NCBI GenBank assembly: GCA_002401565.1
Contig: NVTL01000039.1
Coordinates: 20,298 to 29,766 of the forward strand
Direction of reading: 5' to 3'
Origin: Rhodospirillaceae bacterium
GTDB taxonomy: Bacteria; Pseudomonadota; Alphaproteobacteria; Rhodospirillales; Magnetovibrionaceae
DNA: 9,469 bases
Position 1 is the stretch's first letter. Every line of letters starts with the position of its first letter. The notes below the pieces were generated by a model. It was not told where the DNA came from and did no database searches. It worked only from the letters and a program-made list of their open reading frames with translations. Below, piece by piece: positions 1 through 7,232 of the stretch. Both the position numbers and the translations under genes were made by a program.

Positions 1-1202
1 TCGGCAATCAGGCTGGGGTTGGCGATGAGTTTTTGTTTCCACGCGCCCAATTTCAAACGGCTTTGGATCAATCCGCGCAACACACCAATTTGATCGGTTC
101 GACCAATGCACAAGGCACCGACCAAGCGGTCTTCATCGAAGGCCAATTTGATGTAGAGATTTTTATCCGCATTCAACTGCGTTGCCGTATCACTTTGTGA
201 TGACCAGTCGCCAAACGAAGCGGTGACCAGACCCAAAGTATCTAACACGTTCATCATCAGGCTGCCCTGATATTTGGTGTCGGTTCCGGCCATATTCAGG
301 GCCGCAATGCGGCCATGATCGACCGATGTAGGCTGCACGGCGTGGACTTGAAATCCACCGCCAAAGTTTGGCCCCTGGGCCACGTCGCCCGCCGCGTAAA
401 TGCCTTCGACCGACGAATGCAAACGGTCGTTGACCAAAATGCCCGCGTCGATTTCAACGCCGCTTCCGTCCAAAAATTCGATGTTGGGTTTAACACCAAC
501 GGACACCACAACAAGGTCGGCGTCTAAATCTTCGCCCCGGTCGGTCGACACGGTTAAGCCCGACCCGTTTTGGGAAACGCCGGTGACTTTGGTGAGCGTC
601 TTAAGATTGACGCCTTTACCCTTAACCCAGTCTTTTAACAAACCGCCACCGACCTGATCCATCATTCTGGCGATCATGCGATCTTCGGCTTCGACCACGG
701 TCAAGTTCACACCGCGTTCCATCAAACTTTCCAAAATGATACAGCCGATAAAACCAGCGCCCATCAGCACAACGTTGGACCCTTTTTTCGCCCGCGCTGC
801 AATGGCCGCCACGTCTTCCAAAGTCCAACAATGATGCACACCGTCCAAATCCATACCCGGCACGGGTGGGGTCACAGGTGTTGATCCGGTCGCCACCAGC
901 AATCGGTCATACGGCAAGGTTTGACCGTTCGCCAAAATCACTTGGCTTTGTTTGACATCCACCTTGGAAACGCAACCTTCGACATAATGAATGATCAGGT
1001 TTTCAAGGTGACTTTGATCTTGGCGCAAGTACGTGCCTTGGGCTTCGATTTTGCCCGTCAAAACATACGGAATAGCCATGCGAGAATACGGCGGGTGAGC
1101 TTCGCCACCGACCAAGACGATATGAGCGTCCGGGTCGGCGTTACGCAAAGTTTCCGCGGCGGTGACCCCAGCAGGACCAGCCCCAATAATGACGTGTTTC
1201 AT
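1..1202 (-). CDS. aorC: FAD/NAD(P)-dependent oxidoreductase subunit of aldehyde oxidoreductase (AorC-like), C-terminus cut by window edge
   Basis: Four hundred codons are visible from ATG at 1202; the reading frame is still open at base 1, so roughly the last 20-40 residues are missing. The protein is a two-dinucleotide-fold flavoprotein. The N-terminal FAD motif is GAGPAG (residues 7-12), ATGSTP lies at 104-109, the NAD(P) motif is GAGFIG (148-153), and the second FAD motif GIYAAGDVA is at 267-275 with Asp273. No CxxxxC redox pair is present, so it belongs with the rubredoxin/nitrite-reductase/NADH-oxidase type rather than disulfide reductases. It starts 10 bases after the aorB stop with AGGGG as ribosome binding site, so it is the third gene of the operon. 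By homology in AorABC enzymes this subunit takes electrons from the Fe-S chain and reduces NAD+. The role follows from context and family; the fold is seen directly. Confidence 0.9.
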   Translation of the reverse strand, partial: MKHVIIGAGPAGVTAAETLRNADPDAHIVLVGGEAHPPYSRMAIPYVLTGKIEAQGTYLRQDQSHLENLIIHYVEGCVSKVDVKQSQVILANGQTLPYDRLLVATGSTPVTPPVPGMDLDGVHHCWTLEDVAAIAARAKKGSNVVLMGAGFIGCIILESLMERGVNLTVVEAEDRMIARMMDQVGGGLLKDWVKGKGVNLKTLTKVTGVSQNGSGLTVSTDRGEDLDADLVVVSVGVKPNIEFLDGSGVEIDAGILVNDRLHSSVEGIYAAGDVAQGPNFGGGFQVHAVQPTSVDHGRIAALNMAGTDTKYQGSLMMNVLDTLGLVTASFGDWSSQSDTATQLNADKNLYIKLAFDEDRLVGALCIGRTDQIGVLRGLIQSRLKLGAWKQKLIANPSLIA

Positions 1203-1212
1203 CAAGTCCCCT

Positions 1213-3060
1213 TTACAAGATTAAACGATCAAGGGTTTCGTTGGTTGGAACACCGTCTTCGGTCCAACCGCGCAAGCTGTAATATTCCGGCAACATTTTG
1301 CCCAGCTCGCTGACTTTACCTTTGGCAGGTCCGGTTTTTGCCGCATCTTTTAACAAGCGTTTGGGCAATGTATCGTCCTTGCCCGTAAAGCCCGCGTCCA
1401 GATTGAATTTACGTTCCAAGTTCCAAATGCGTTCGCCGACTTGCAACAACCGTTCAACGGTCCAATCGCCTTCGCACGCCGCATCAATTTGCGGAGCAAT
1501 ATCATCCATCGACCACGCAAACGTGGTGAACACACACAGACCAGCGGAATCCACGGCACCTGTTGCGTCTTGGAAAGCGATAACCAAGCCAGCCTTGCCA
1601 TCCGATGACAACGGATCGGTTTTTTCAGGAATGCCCAAAACTTCGGACGCCACGGTGTAGCTGCGCAAATGACACGCGCCACGGTTTGACGTTGCATAGG
1701 TCAAGCCCATGCCCTGAATACCACGTCCGTCATAGGCTGGGAATTCCTGGCCCTTAACCGACATGGACAATTCGGGGTGTCCATATTTTTCGCACAATAG
1801 TTTAGAACCCAAACCAATTTCCGCACCAAAACCTTCGTTCCGTCCGGTCAGTTCAACCAAGGTGGTCAACGCAACTTCGTTGCCCCAAGTGAGTTCCAGA
1901 CCGCCCGTTTCTTTGGTCGTCAATACGCCCATTTCATACAATTCCATAGCCGCCCCAAGGGTCGCGCCAAAGGAAATCGGATCAAAACCTTGTTCGTTGC
2001 AAATGAAGTTGGCAAAGGTCAAAGCATCAATGTCTTTGACACCTGTTGCCGCCCCCAAAGCCCAAGCGGCTTCGTATTCCAAACCACCCGAAGCAATTTG
2101 ATATTGTTCGCGATCTTTGACCGTATAGTGGGTTGGATCAATGGTGGAAATACGTCCGCAACCGATTGTGCAGCTGAAACACGCCGCATTGCGGGTGAGG
2201 TTCGCCTTGCCATCGGAACGGCGGATTTCATGCATGGCTTCACCCGAAATATCGGACGCACTTTCGAATTGAATGTCTTGATGATTTCGGGTCGGCAGAG
2301 CGCCCGTTTCGTTAATCACGTTCATCAAGACCTGGGTGCCCAGTGCAGGTAAGCCTTCGCCCGTCACACCGTTTTCAGCCAATACAGCTTTGCCCGCGTC
2401 GGTGGCGATATCAAAGGCGGCTTGGTCATTGACCGTAACACCCTTGGTTCCGCGAACGGCAACGGCTTTTAAGTTTTTAGAGCCCATGACGGTGCCCACG
2501 CCAGAACGCCCAGCAGCGCGGTGAAGATCGTTCACGATGCCCGCAAACTTAACGCCGCGTTCGCCAGCCAAGCCAATGGACGCCACACGAATTTGTGGGT
2601 CTTGATGATCGGCTTTCAGGCCTTTTTCGGTTTCCCAAACGGTGCGGCCCCAATACTTGGACGCATCCATCAAGGTGGCTTTGTCGTCTTGGATCATCAG
2701 GTAGACGGGCTTTGCTGATTTTCCTTCGAAAATCACCATATCCCAGCCTGCAAATTTCAGTTCAGCACCGAAAAATCCGCCGGAATTTGAACACGCAATC
2801 GCGCCCGTTAAGGCACCCTTGGTGATCACCGACCAACGCCCACCTGTGGCGGCGGCCGTTCCGGTCAAAGGTCCGGTGGCAAAGATCAGTTTGTTATCGG
2901 GAGAAAGCGGATCAACTTTTGGATCGATTTCTGTGGAAAGATATTTGGTCGCCAACCCCCGTTGGCCCAAATATTGTTCGGCCCAATCCATGTTGAGCGG
3001 TTCTTCTGTACATGTTCCGGCGGTCAAATTGACGCGGAGGACTTTTCTTGCCCAAGACAT
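1213..3060 (-). CDS. aorB: Tungsten-containing aldehyde:ferredoxin oxidoreductase, catalytic subunit
   Basis: This 615-residue protein is full length for the AOR family. It catalyses oxidation of an aldehyde to the carboxylate (reversible in principle) at a tungsten bis-pyranopterin centre; the physiological aldehyde cannot be read from sequence. The N-terminal AOR domain (about 1-205) has the motifs FATGPLTGT (60-68) and SNSGGFFGAELKFAGWD (91-107). The [4Fe-4S] ligands are CxxCxxxC at Cys294, Cys297 and Cys301, with the fourth at Cys509 in DSAGLC. Likely active-site residues are Glu328 or Glu330 (GGLEYEAAW) and His464 (RGACHLRSY). The start is ATG with a strong GGGAGGA 7 bases upstream, 15 bases after the aorA stop. 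The last codon lies 10 bases before aorC. It is a cytoplasmic enzyme; no export signal is seen. No tungstate transport or pterin genes are in the window; they may lie beyond base 1. Confidence 0.96.
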   Translation of the reverse strand: MSWARKVLRVNLTAGTCTEEPLNMDWAEQYLGQRGLATKYLSTEIDPKVDPLSPDNKLIFATGPLTGTAAATGGRWSVITKGALTGAIACSNSGGFFGAELKFAGWDMVIFEGKSAKPVYLMIQDDKATLMDASKYWGRTVWETEKGLKADHQDPQIRVASIGLAGERGVKFAGIVNDLHRAAGRSGVGTVMGSKNLKAVAVRGTKGVTVNDQAAFDIATDAGKAVLAENGVTGEGLPALGTQVLMNVINETGALPTRNHQDIQFESASDISGEAMHEIRRSDGKANLTRNAACFSCTIGCGRISTIDPTHYTVKDREQYQIASGGLEYEAAWALGAATGVKDIDALTFANFICNEQGFDPISFGATLGAAMELYEMGVLTTKETGGLELTWGNEVALTTLVELTGRNEGFGAEIGLGSKLLCEKYGHPELSMSVKGQEFPAYDGRGIQGMGLTYATSNRGACHLRSYTVASEVLGIPEKTDPLSSDGKAGLVIAFQDATGAVDSAGLCVFTTFAWSMDDIAPQIDAACEGDWTVERLLQVGERIWNLERKFNLDAGFTGKDDTLPKRLLKDAAKTGPAKGKVSELGKMLPEYYSLRGWTEDGVPTNETLDRLIL

Positions 3061-3075
3061 AATAAATTCCTCCCT

Positions 3076-3552
3076 TTAAGCGGTTGCTTGTGAGCCGGCG
3101 TCAGTCGCCTTGGCCCAAGATTTCATTTTTTCGTAACCGGTGGCTTCAGCATCGGTGAAGACAATGGCCCCCGTTGGGCAAGCCTTCGCACAGGCCGGAT
3201 CGCCATCACACAGATCGCATTTGATCACTTTTCCGGTTGAAGCATTGTAATTGATGGTGCCGAAAGGACAGGCGATGGTGCAAACTTTACAGCCCACGCA
3301 TTGGCTGTCAGACACGACTTTGGCGCCGCCGTCGGCCAACGTGATCGCATCCACAGGACACGACTGCATGCACCAAGCTTCATCGCATTGGGTGCAGGTA
3401 TAAGGAACAAAGCGTCCTTCGTCATGAAAGTTGAAAACCTTAATCCGCGAATGTGCCGGATTCGACACACCTTCGTGTACCGTCGAACAAGCAACTTCAC
3501 ATTGCTCACACCCGGTGCACTTGCCGGAATCAATCACTAAAGCTCTTTCCAT
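3076..3552 (-). CDS. aorA: Four-cluster ferredoxin-like electron-transfer subunit of aldehyde oxidoreductase
   Basis: This 158-residue iron-sulphur protein has sixteen cysteines in four cluster motifs: Cys12/15/18/22, Cys53/56/61/65, Cys85/88/91/95 and Cys112/115/121/125. The third motif ends in CPFGTI and the second and fourth in CPVDAI and CPTGAI, typical of polyferredoxins of the HycB/DmsB/AOR-small-subunit type. It should carry electrons from the tungsten subunit AorB to the FAD subunit AorC in the cytoplasm. There is no Tat or Sec signal. The short C-terminal tail (about 133-158) lacks cysteines. It is the first gene of the operon; ATG at 3552 has GGGAGG five bases upstream. In the characterised Aromatoleum enzyme, the equivalent small subunit stacks into a filament that carries several catalytic subunits. 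Whether this one does so is inference. Confidence 0.94.
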   Translation of the reverse strand: MERALVIDSGKCTGCEQCEVACSTVHEGVSNPAHSRIKVFNFHDEGRFVPYTCTQCDEAWCMQSCPVDAITLADGGAKVVSDSQCVGCKVCTIACPFGTINYNASTGKVIKCDLCDGDPACAKACPTGAIVFTDAEATGYEKMKSWAKATDAGSQATA

Positions 3553-3569
3553 AAATACCTCCCATGTAC

Positions 3570-3591
3570 ATCCAATCTAATAGCGTTGGAT
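3570..3591. promoter_or_regulatory. Inverted repeat just upstream of aorA ribosome binding site (possible operator)
   Basis: ATCCAA at 3570-3575 and TTGGAT at 3586-3591 form perfect 6-base arms separated by 10 bases. The repeat lies 18 bases from the aorA start and just upstream of its GGGAGG. Its length suits a dimeric regulator, but I do not recognise the family, and a short arm like this can occur by chance. Confidence 0.35.
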
Positions 3592-3607
3592 TTGGGCGAC
3601 ATTTTGA

Positions 3608-3620
3608 GCCCTAAAAGGGC
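3608..3620. promoter_or_regulatory. Short GC-rich palindrome in the aorA leader
   Basis: GCCCT-AAA-AGGGC is a perfect 5-base-arm palindrome about 55 bases upstream of aorA. It is not followed by a T run on either strand, so an intrinsic terminator is unlikely. An operator or RNA hairpin is possible. Confidence 0.3.
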
Positions 3621-3678
3621 AAGTCCGCAAGCATTCTTTTTTGAGATAAATATGACGAATGTCTAATTTTGGTTGAGA

Positions 3679-3695
3679 CCTTATACTGAATAAGG
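3679..3695. repeat. Hairpin-forming inverted repeat between the 152-residue gene and aorA
   Basis: CCTTAT-ACTGA-ATAAGG has perfect 6-base arms. It lies 20 bases past the stop of the upstream minus-strand gene, where a terminator would be expected, but no U-tract follows on that strand (TCTCAACC instead). It may be a weak terminator, a regulatory site or chance. Confidence 0.3.
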
Positions 3696-3714
3696 CTTTC
3701 GCTGCATGGCACGC

Positions 3715-4173
3715 TTAAGAGGTTTTATCGACAGATGCATCTTCTTGTATGTTGGACAACATTTGCAAGGTGTTCAGATCAAAATGTGAATTCAAAAACG
3801 AAGAGAACTCATTTGCTCTATCGCGCGAAGAGCTGTCGTCGGTCGCGAAAAAATCCTGAGGATTGACCAAAGTTGTCAAAGACGAAAAATCAGTCGCGTT
3901 CCCATATTGGGAGGAAAATTCAGAACCAAATTCAGAATTTTTAATCAGGCGATTTTTCAAGCGGTCCATAACATAATCTTTGATGTATTGGCCATCGACG
4001 TTTAACGAAGCCTCTTCGCCGTCTGGGGTTGAGCCATCTGTGCGTTTGTTCTCTGCATTTTTCAAAAGATCAGAAAATTTAGTCATTTGATTTTCCGTCA
4101 AATCATAACGCCGAGCGTTCTGCACTTTTGCGTCTTCGCCAATCAGGCTTTGCGTCGTTGAAATGGTGCTCAT
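3715..4173 (-). CDS. Unrecognised small polar cytoplasmic protein (152 residues)
   Basis: I do not recognise this protein. It is 152 residues, with no cysteine, no tryptophan, no signal peptide and no membrane segment. It is rich in Ser, Asp, Asn and Glu. A lysine-containing middle (about 20-80) is followed by an acidic, serine-rich region (SSSRDRANEFSSFLNSHFD, about 114-132). I choose ATG at 4173 because AAGGAGAT sits just upstream, and because a candidate sigma-54 promoter would start transcription near 4196. A longer TTG start at 4203 would then lie upstream of the transcript. The gene stands alone: 147 bases separate it from the c-di-GMP gene upstream and 162 bases from aorA downstream, so it need not belong to either. 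The sigma-54 promoter hints at a nitrogen, motility or stress role, but nothing in the protein proves it. Confidence 0.75.
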   Translation of the reverse strand: MSTISTTQSLIGEDAKVQNARRYDLTENQMTKFSDLLKNAENKRTDGSTPDGEEASLNVDGQYIKDYVMDRLKNRLIKNSEFGSEFSSQYGNATDFSSLTTLVNPQDFFATDDSSSRDRANEFSSFLNSHFDLNTLQMLSNIQEDASVDKTS

Positions 4174-4206
4174 CTGTATCTCCTTTTCGATACCTACAGA
4201 CAACTA

Positions 4207-4222
4207 TGCAACTCTTATGCCG
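4207..4222 (-). promoter_or_regulatory. Candidate sigma-54 (-24/-12) promoter of the 152-residue gene
   Basis: Read on the minus strand the site is CGGCATAAGAGTTGCA. It has the invariant GG and GC with exactly 10 bases between them, the full TTGCA of the -12 element and GGCA of the -24 element. The predicted start near 4196 gives a leader of about 23 bases that contains the AAGGAGAT ribosome binding site. No enhancer-binding site was identified. Confidence 0.5.
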
Positions 4223-4303
4223 TTTTCAGAACGACAAAAACATCATTAACCTATTGTTTTTTATGATTTTAAATATAAAGCGAGGGGGCATGTTTTTGCC
4301 GCT

Positions 4304-4318
4304 CGGCAATTGTTGCCG
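4304..4318. repeat. Hairpin after the c-di-GMP gene stop; part of a CGGCAA/TTGCCG cluster
   Basis: CGGCAA-TTG-TTGCCG forms a perfect 6-base stem two bases past the stop codon of the minus-strand PAS-GGDEF-EAL gene. A third arm, TTGCCG at 4296-4301, could pair instead. No T run follows on the minus strand, so it could slow or protect the transcript end but is not a textbook terminator. Confidence 0.35.
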
Positions 4319-4320
4319 CG

Positions 4321-6123
4321 CTATTGTTTATCACAGAATTTTGCTCTGAATTCAGCAATGGGCAAAGGTTTTCCATACAGGTAGCCCTGGATCATGGTGC
4401 ACCCCATTTCTTGGAGCATGGGCACTTCAAAATCGTGCTCAACACCTTCGGCAATAACGCCAAGGCCTAAGTTCCGGCCAATCGAACAAATGGCGGAAAC
4501 AATCGAAGCATCGCCGGAACTTTCCATCATGCCGCAAATGAAAGAGCGATCGATTTTCAAGGTGTCCAGCGGGAACTGCCGCAAATACGCCAACGACGAA
4601 TAGCCGGTGCCAAAATCATCCATGGACAAAGTAATGCCAATATTTCGGATTTCCTTCATGGTTTGAATGGCCCCTTCGACATCTTCCATCATCATGCTTT
4701 CCGTGATTTCCAATTCCAAAAATGTGGGGTCACATTCGGTCTTCGTCACGATGTTTCGCACCATTTCCAAAAACTGATTCTGACGGAATTGTTTGGGCGA
4801 AATATTCACGGCAACTTTTAAATATTTTCCATAGTCAATATTAATCGCCACAATATCTCTGCACGCCTGTTCCAAAACCCACGAGCCAATGGGCACGATC
4901 TGTCCGGTTTCTTCGGTCAACGGAATAAATTCAGTAGGCGACATCATGGTGCCGTCTTCTTGGGGCCAACGGATCAGGGCTTCCATACCGCACACCACGC
5001 CGGTGGTGATATCCACCTTGGGCTGATAATACAGAACGAACTCTTGTTCTTTGACGGCCTTGCGAATATTGCCTTCCATGCGGATGCGTTCGGCCATGTT
5101 TTTATTCATGGAATCTGAAAAGAATGTGTATTCGTTACCACCGTCTCGTTTGGACCGCACCAAGGCATTTTCAGCACAGCGCAAAAGTTCGTTAATGGTC
5201 TGACCGTTTTCAGGATAAACCGAAATGCCGACACTGACGTTCAGGTAAAACTTTACGCCATCAAGCTCGAACGGCTCTTCGAACGCTTTCATCACCCGTT
5301 CCGCAACAACCGCCGCCCCTTCACCCGTTTTCAAATCGGACAGAATAAACGAAAACTCATCGCCGCCAAATCGTGATATAGCATCGGCTTTGCGGTGTTT
5401 CTTTTCTCCCGCATCTCCTGACTTGGCCGCCAGCAAATCAGTTTGGCGGATACAGGGTTCTAATCGTTTGGCGATGGATATCAAAAGTTCATCCCCCGCC
5501 AGATAACCAAATCCATCATTGATTTGGCTAAAGCGATCGATGTTCACCAACATCAATCCGGCTTTTCGGCCATAGCGGTCAGACACTTGAAATTCGTGTT
5601 CCAGGTGGTGACGGAACAAAACCCGATTGGGAAGCCCCGTCAGGTGATCGTAATACAAAAGTTTGTCGATGACGTCTTCGTTATCGGCTTCTTCATTCAA
5701 ACCATGAAAAACGGCCATGTAAAACAGCGTGTCGCCGGCGTCATCCGCAAAGCGATCGATACGCAACCATTTTGGGTACACACTGCCGTCTTTTTTACGA
5801 TCCCAGATTTCCCCTTCCCAATGATTATGGTCGTTGATGTGCGTCCACATCCGTTGGTAAAAATCTTTGGTGTGTCGATTGGATTTACTTAAAGAAGGTC
5901 TTTGACCCAAGGCTTCATCACGAGTGTACCCGGTCATTTTTTCAAATTTAGGGTTCACTTCGACAATAAAATTGTCTTTATCGGTGATGACGACAGCACG
6001 GGGATGGGAAAAGCACAAAGCCTTTAAAACACGGAAAAGGCTTTCACGGCTTTGGCCTTGGATTTCCTTTAAGAAACCTTCTGGTATGAATTCCGGTGCC
6101 ACTTTTTGGGTCAATGCAGACAT
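4321..6123 (-). CDS. PAS-GGDEF-EAL cyclic-di-GMP synthase/phosphodiesterase
   Basis: This 600-residue cytoplasmic signalling enzyme has no membrane segments. The PAS domain (about 30-145) has ITDKD..IVEVNPKFEKMTGYT and the WEGEIWDRKKDGSVYP strand. The GGDEF domain (about 155-340) begins with DHLTGLPNR (159-167) and has an intact RFGGDEF (251-257). The EAL domain (about 345-597) keeps the metal and catalytic residues: EALIRW (381-386), Asn440, Glu472 in LEITES, Asp502-Asp503 (DDFGTGYSS), Lys523 and Asp525 (LKIDRSF), Glu559 (AEGVE) and QGYLYGKPLP. It could therefore both make and degrade c-di-GMP; tandem proteins of this type often act mainly as phosphodiesterases. Two RxxD motifs (226-229 and 244-247) flank an 18-residue insertion just before GGDEF; the second has the I-site spacing. 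The start ATG is preceded by AAGGGGGG. The gene is monocistronic. Confidence 0.95.
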   Translation of the reverse strand: MSALTQKVAPEFIPEGFLKEIQGQSRESLFRVLKALCFSHPRAVVITDKDNFIVEVNPKFEKMTGYTRDEALGQRPSLSKSNRHTKDFYQRMWTHINDHNHWEGEIWDRKKDGSVYPKWLRIDRFADDAGDTLFYMAVFHGLNEEADNEDVIDKLLYYDHLTGLPNRVLFRHHLEHEFQVSDRYGRKAGLMLVNIDRFSQINDGFGYLAGDELLISIAKRLEPCIRQTDLLAAKSGDAGEKKHRKADAISRFGGDEFSFILSDLKTGEGAAVVAERVMKAFEEPFELDGVKFYLNVSVGISVYPENGQTINELLRCAENALVRSKRDGGNEYTFFSDSMNKNMAERIRMEGNIRKAVKEQEFVLYYQPKVDITTGVVCGMEALIRWPQEDGTMMSPTEFIPLTEETGQIVPIGSWVLEQACRDIVAINIDYGKYLKVAVNISPKQFRQNQFLEMVRNIVTKTECDPTFLELEITESMMMEDVEGAIQTMKEIRNIGITLSMDDFGTGYSSLAYLRQFPLDTLKIDRSFICGMMESSGDASIVSAICSIGRNLGLGVIAEGVEHDFEVPMLQEMGCTMIQGYLYGKPLPIAEFRAKFCDKQ

Positions 6124-6169
6124 TCACCCCCCTTGGGAAAGTCAAATTCATGTTTACTAACTCTTTTGC

Positions 6170-6198
6170 ATTATATGGGGGAATAGATTGAAACAAAA
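6170..6198 (-). promoter_or_regulatory. Probable sigma-70 promoter of the PAS-GGDEF-EAL gene
   Basis: On the minus strand a perfect TATAAT (6170-6175) lies 17 bases downstream of a weak -35 (TTTTGT, 6193-6198). The predicted start near 6163 gives a leader of about 40 bases ending in the AAGGGGGG ribosome binding site. The -10 is strong; the -35 match is poor. Confidence 0.5.
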
Positions 6199-6360
6199 CA
6201 TTTATTATCAATGGACCTAACAACGCACTAAGACGAACACTTGCATTACTCTAAACTAAAACCTTCATACGATAGCAACAACAACCATAAAAAACGAGCG
6301 TTTGGGCGTATAAGCGAAGCCAGCATTGCCAGTCTACGGCTCAACGTTTATGGTCTCTGC

Positions 6361-6972
6361 ATGGTTGAAAAAATTGCTTTTGTTTTGTGTGTTTTAAGTC
6401 TGGTGCTCGCCCCAGAAAACTCTGTGCGTGCGAATGAAGCTCAAGACCAATTGGTCGAACAGGGCGTGGCTTTTTATGACGATGAAGAATACGAAAAAGC
6501 CAAAGCCATCTTATTGCCACTGGCCGAGGCCGGGCATGCTAAGGCGATGAATATTGTTGGGAGAATGCATGAAAATACAGGGGTCTTCCCTAATGACCCG
6601 AAGATTGAATGCGATTGGTATGAAAAGTCTGCAAATGCGGGCTATGTATCTGCTATGAATAACTTAAGCATCTGTTACGAAAAAGGTCTTGGACGTCCAC
6701 ATGATATTGATCTTATGCTAGGCTGGAGGGAACAAAGTGCTACGAAAGGTTCAATACTCGGCATGATAAATTTAGCCCGAGTTGATGATGAATATGGTGA
6801 AAGCTATCGTTATTGGATGAACCAAGCTGTCAAACATGGAAGCGTATATGCAAAAGTTTCTCTAAAGCTTCAAGGTTACGAACAGGGTGTCCCGGATTTA
6901 AAAATCCAGGACACCTTGTGTGTATATGTTCGTATTTTAATATTTGACGGAAGCTTTTTAGCTTGTGATTAA
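6361..6972 (+). CDS. Secreted Sel1-repeat protein, copy 1 of a tandem pair (203 residues)
   Basis: This is a periplasmic or secreted protein of Sel1-like (TPR-related) helical repeats, a fold used for protein-protein contact. A Sec signal peptide covers residues 1-24 (VLCVLSLVLAP core, cleavage likely after SVRA); the Cys10 context is not a lipobox. Repeats lie at about 42-76 (YEKAKAILLPLAEAGHAKAM), 83-116, 122-148 and 152-170. A conserved C-terminal cap (GYEQ...QDTLCVYVRI...CD) follows that is not Sel1-like. Cys84, 105, 187 and 202 are all conserved in the second copy, suggesting two disulfides. I choose ATG at 6361, not the in-frame TTG at 6241, because this gives a proper signal peptide and the same length as the paralogue at 7233. 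No clear ribosome binding site is seen. Its stop is one base from the stop of the convergent minus-strand fragment. The partner or function is unknown; immunity or adaptor roles are conceivable. Confidence 0.85.
   Translation: MVEKIAFVLCVLSLVLAPENSVRANEAQDQLVEQGVAFYDDEEYEKAKAILLPLAEAGHAKAMNIVGRMHENTGVFPNDPKIECDWYEKSANAGYVSAMNNLSICYEKGLGRPHDIDLMLGWREQSATKGSILGMINLARVDDEYGESYRYWMNQAVKHGSVYAKVSLKLQGYEQGVPDLKIQDTLCVYVRILIFDGSFLACD
6442..6488 (+). repeat. 47-base perfect direct repeat, copy 1
   Basis: This stretch is identical to 7317-7363 and encodes QDQLVEQGVAFYDDEE plus flanking bases at the start of the mature Sel1 protein. The sequences on both sides differ at many synonymous sites. Confidence 0.92.
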
Positions 6973-6973
6973 G

Positions 6974-7186
6974 TTAATTTCCTTTTTCACTATCTTTCTG
7001 TTTATCAATCCGTCCCATCGCTCCCTTCAGGGTTCCGCTGGCGGTGGCTTCTATGGTGCCGCCGAAGAGCTCTTTGGTGGCCCAGTTAGCCTTTGACAAT
7101 GCTTTAGTGGCGGCAAGTCGTACCGTCCCCCCGGTTAAACCCCCAAGCGCCCCAGCCGCAAGAAGACCCTGAGCTCGCCTTTTCAT
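6974..7186 (-). CDS. Orphan C-terminal module related to the 466-residue protein (possible gene remnant)
   Basis: This frame encodes 70 residues from ATG at 7186 (76 from TTG at 7204, just inside an in-frame TGA). It aligns over its whole length with residues 389-466 of the minus-strand protein at 7850-9250. Examples are EMKRRAQG against EVTRQARG, a shared LGG, and GTLKGAMGRID against KGLKGTMGGVE, each followed by a basic tail; about one third of positions match. It has a Gly/Ala-rich hydrophobic first half, a Lys-rich end and no cysteine. No Shine-Dalgarno is seen, and only 46 bases separate it from the divergent Sel1 start, leaving little room for promoters. It may be an unexpressed leftover of the duplication or an orphan C-terminal cassette. 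The frame has stayed open despite strong divergence, which mildly favours function. Confidence 0.5.
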   Translation of the reverse strand: MKRRAQGLLAAGALGGLTGGTVRLAATKALSKANWATKELFGGTIEATASGTLKGAMGRIDKQKDSEKGN

Positions 7187-7232
7187 TTCTTTGGGTATTG
7201 TCAAACGTCACATCCTTATTTACCTTGTCTTT

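Larger units (their letters stand above)
6361..7189. repeat. Tandem duplication, unit 1: Sel1 gene plus truncated partner C-terminus
   Basis: This segment holds a plus-strand Sel1 gene followed, one base later, by a minus-strand coding end. The same arrangement recurs at 7233-8086. Both protein parts align between units, and DNA similarity is visible near the partner stops (cccatcgctcccttcag here, cccatcgttcctttcag in unit 2). It fits a head-to-tail duplication of about 0.85 kb whose right break fell inside the large minus-strand gene. Exact borders need an alignment. Confidence 0.7.

Noticed and set aside
921..1313. Plus-strand open frame of 130 codons over aorC/aorB
   Set aside because: It lies antisense to two convincing enzyme genes, has no domain sense and is a codon-bias shadow.
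4174..4203. TTG start adding ten residues to the 152-residue protein
   Set aside because: The internal ATG has AAGGAGAT directly upstream, and the predicted sigma-54 transcript would begin after the TTG.
4296..4318. Intrinsic terminator for the PAS-GGDEF-EAL gene
   Set aside because: The stem is good but an A-rich stretch, not a U-tract, follows it on the transcribed strand; it is kept only as a hairpin.
6212..6227. Second sigma-54-like site on the plus strand upstream of the first Sel1 gene
   Set aside because: It has GG-N10-GC spacing but lacks the TTGC and GGCAC cores, so the match is too weak to claim.
6241..6360. Forty-codon N-terminal extension of the first Sel1 gene from TTG
   Set aside because: It would bury the signal peptide inside the protein, and the paralogue has no matching extension. 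Lengths agree exactly when both start at the ATG.
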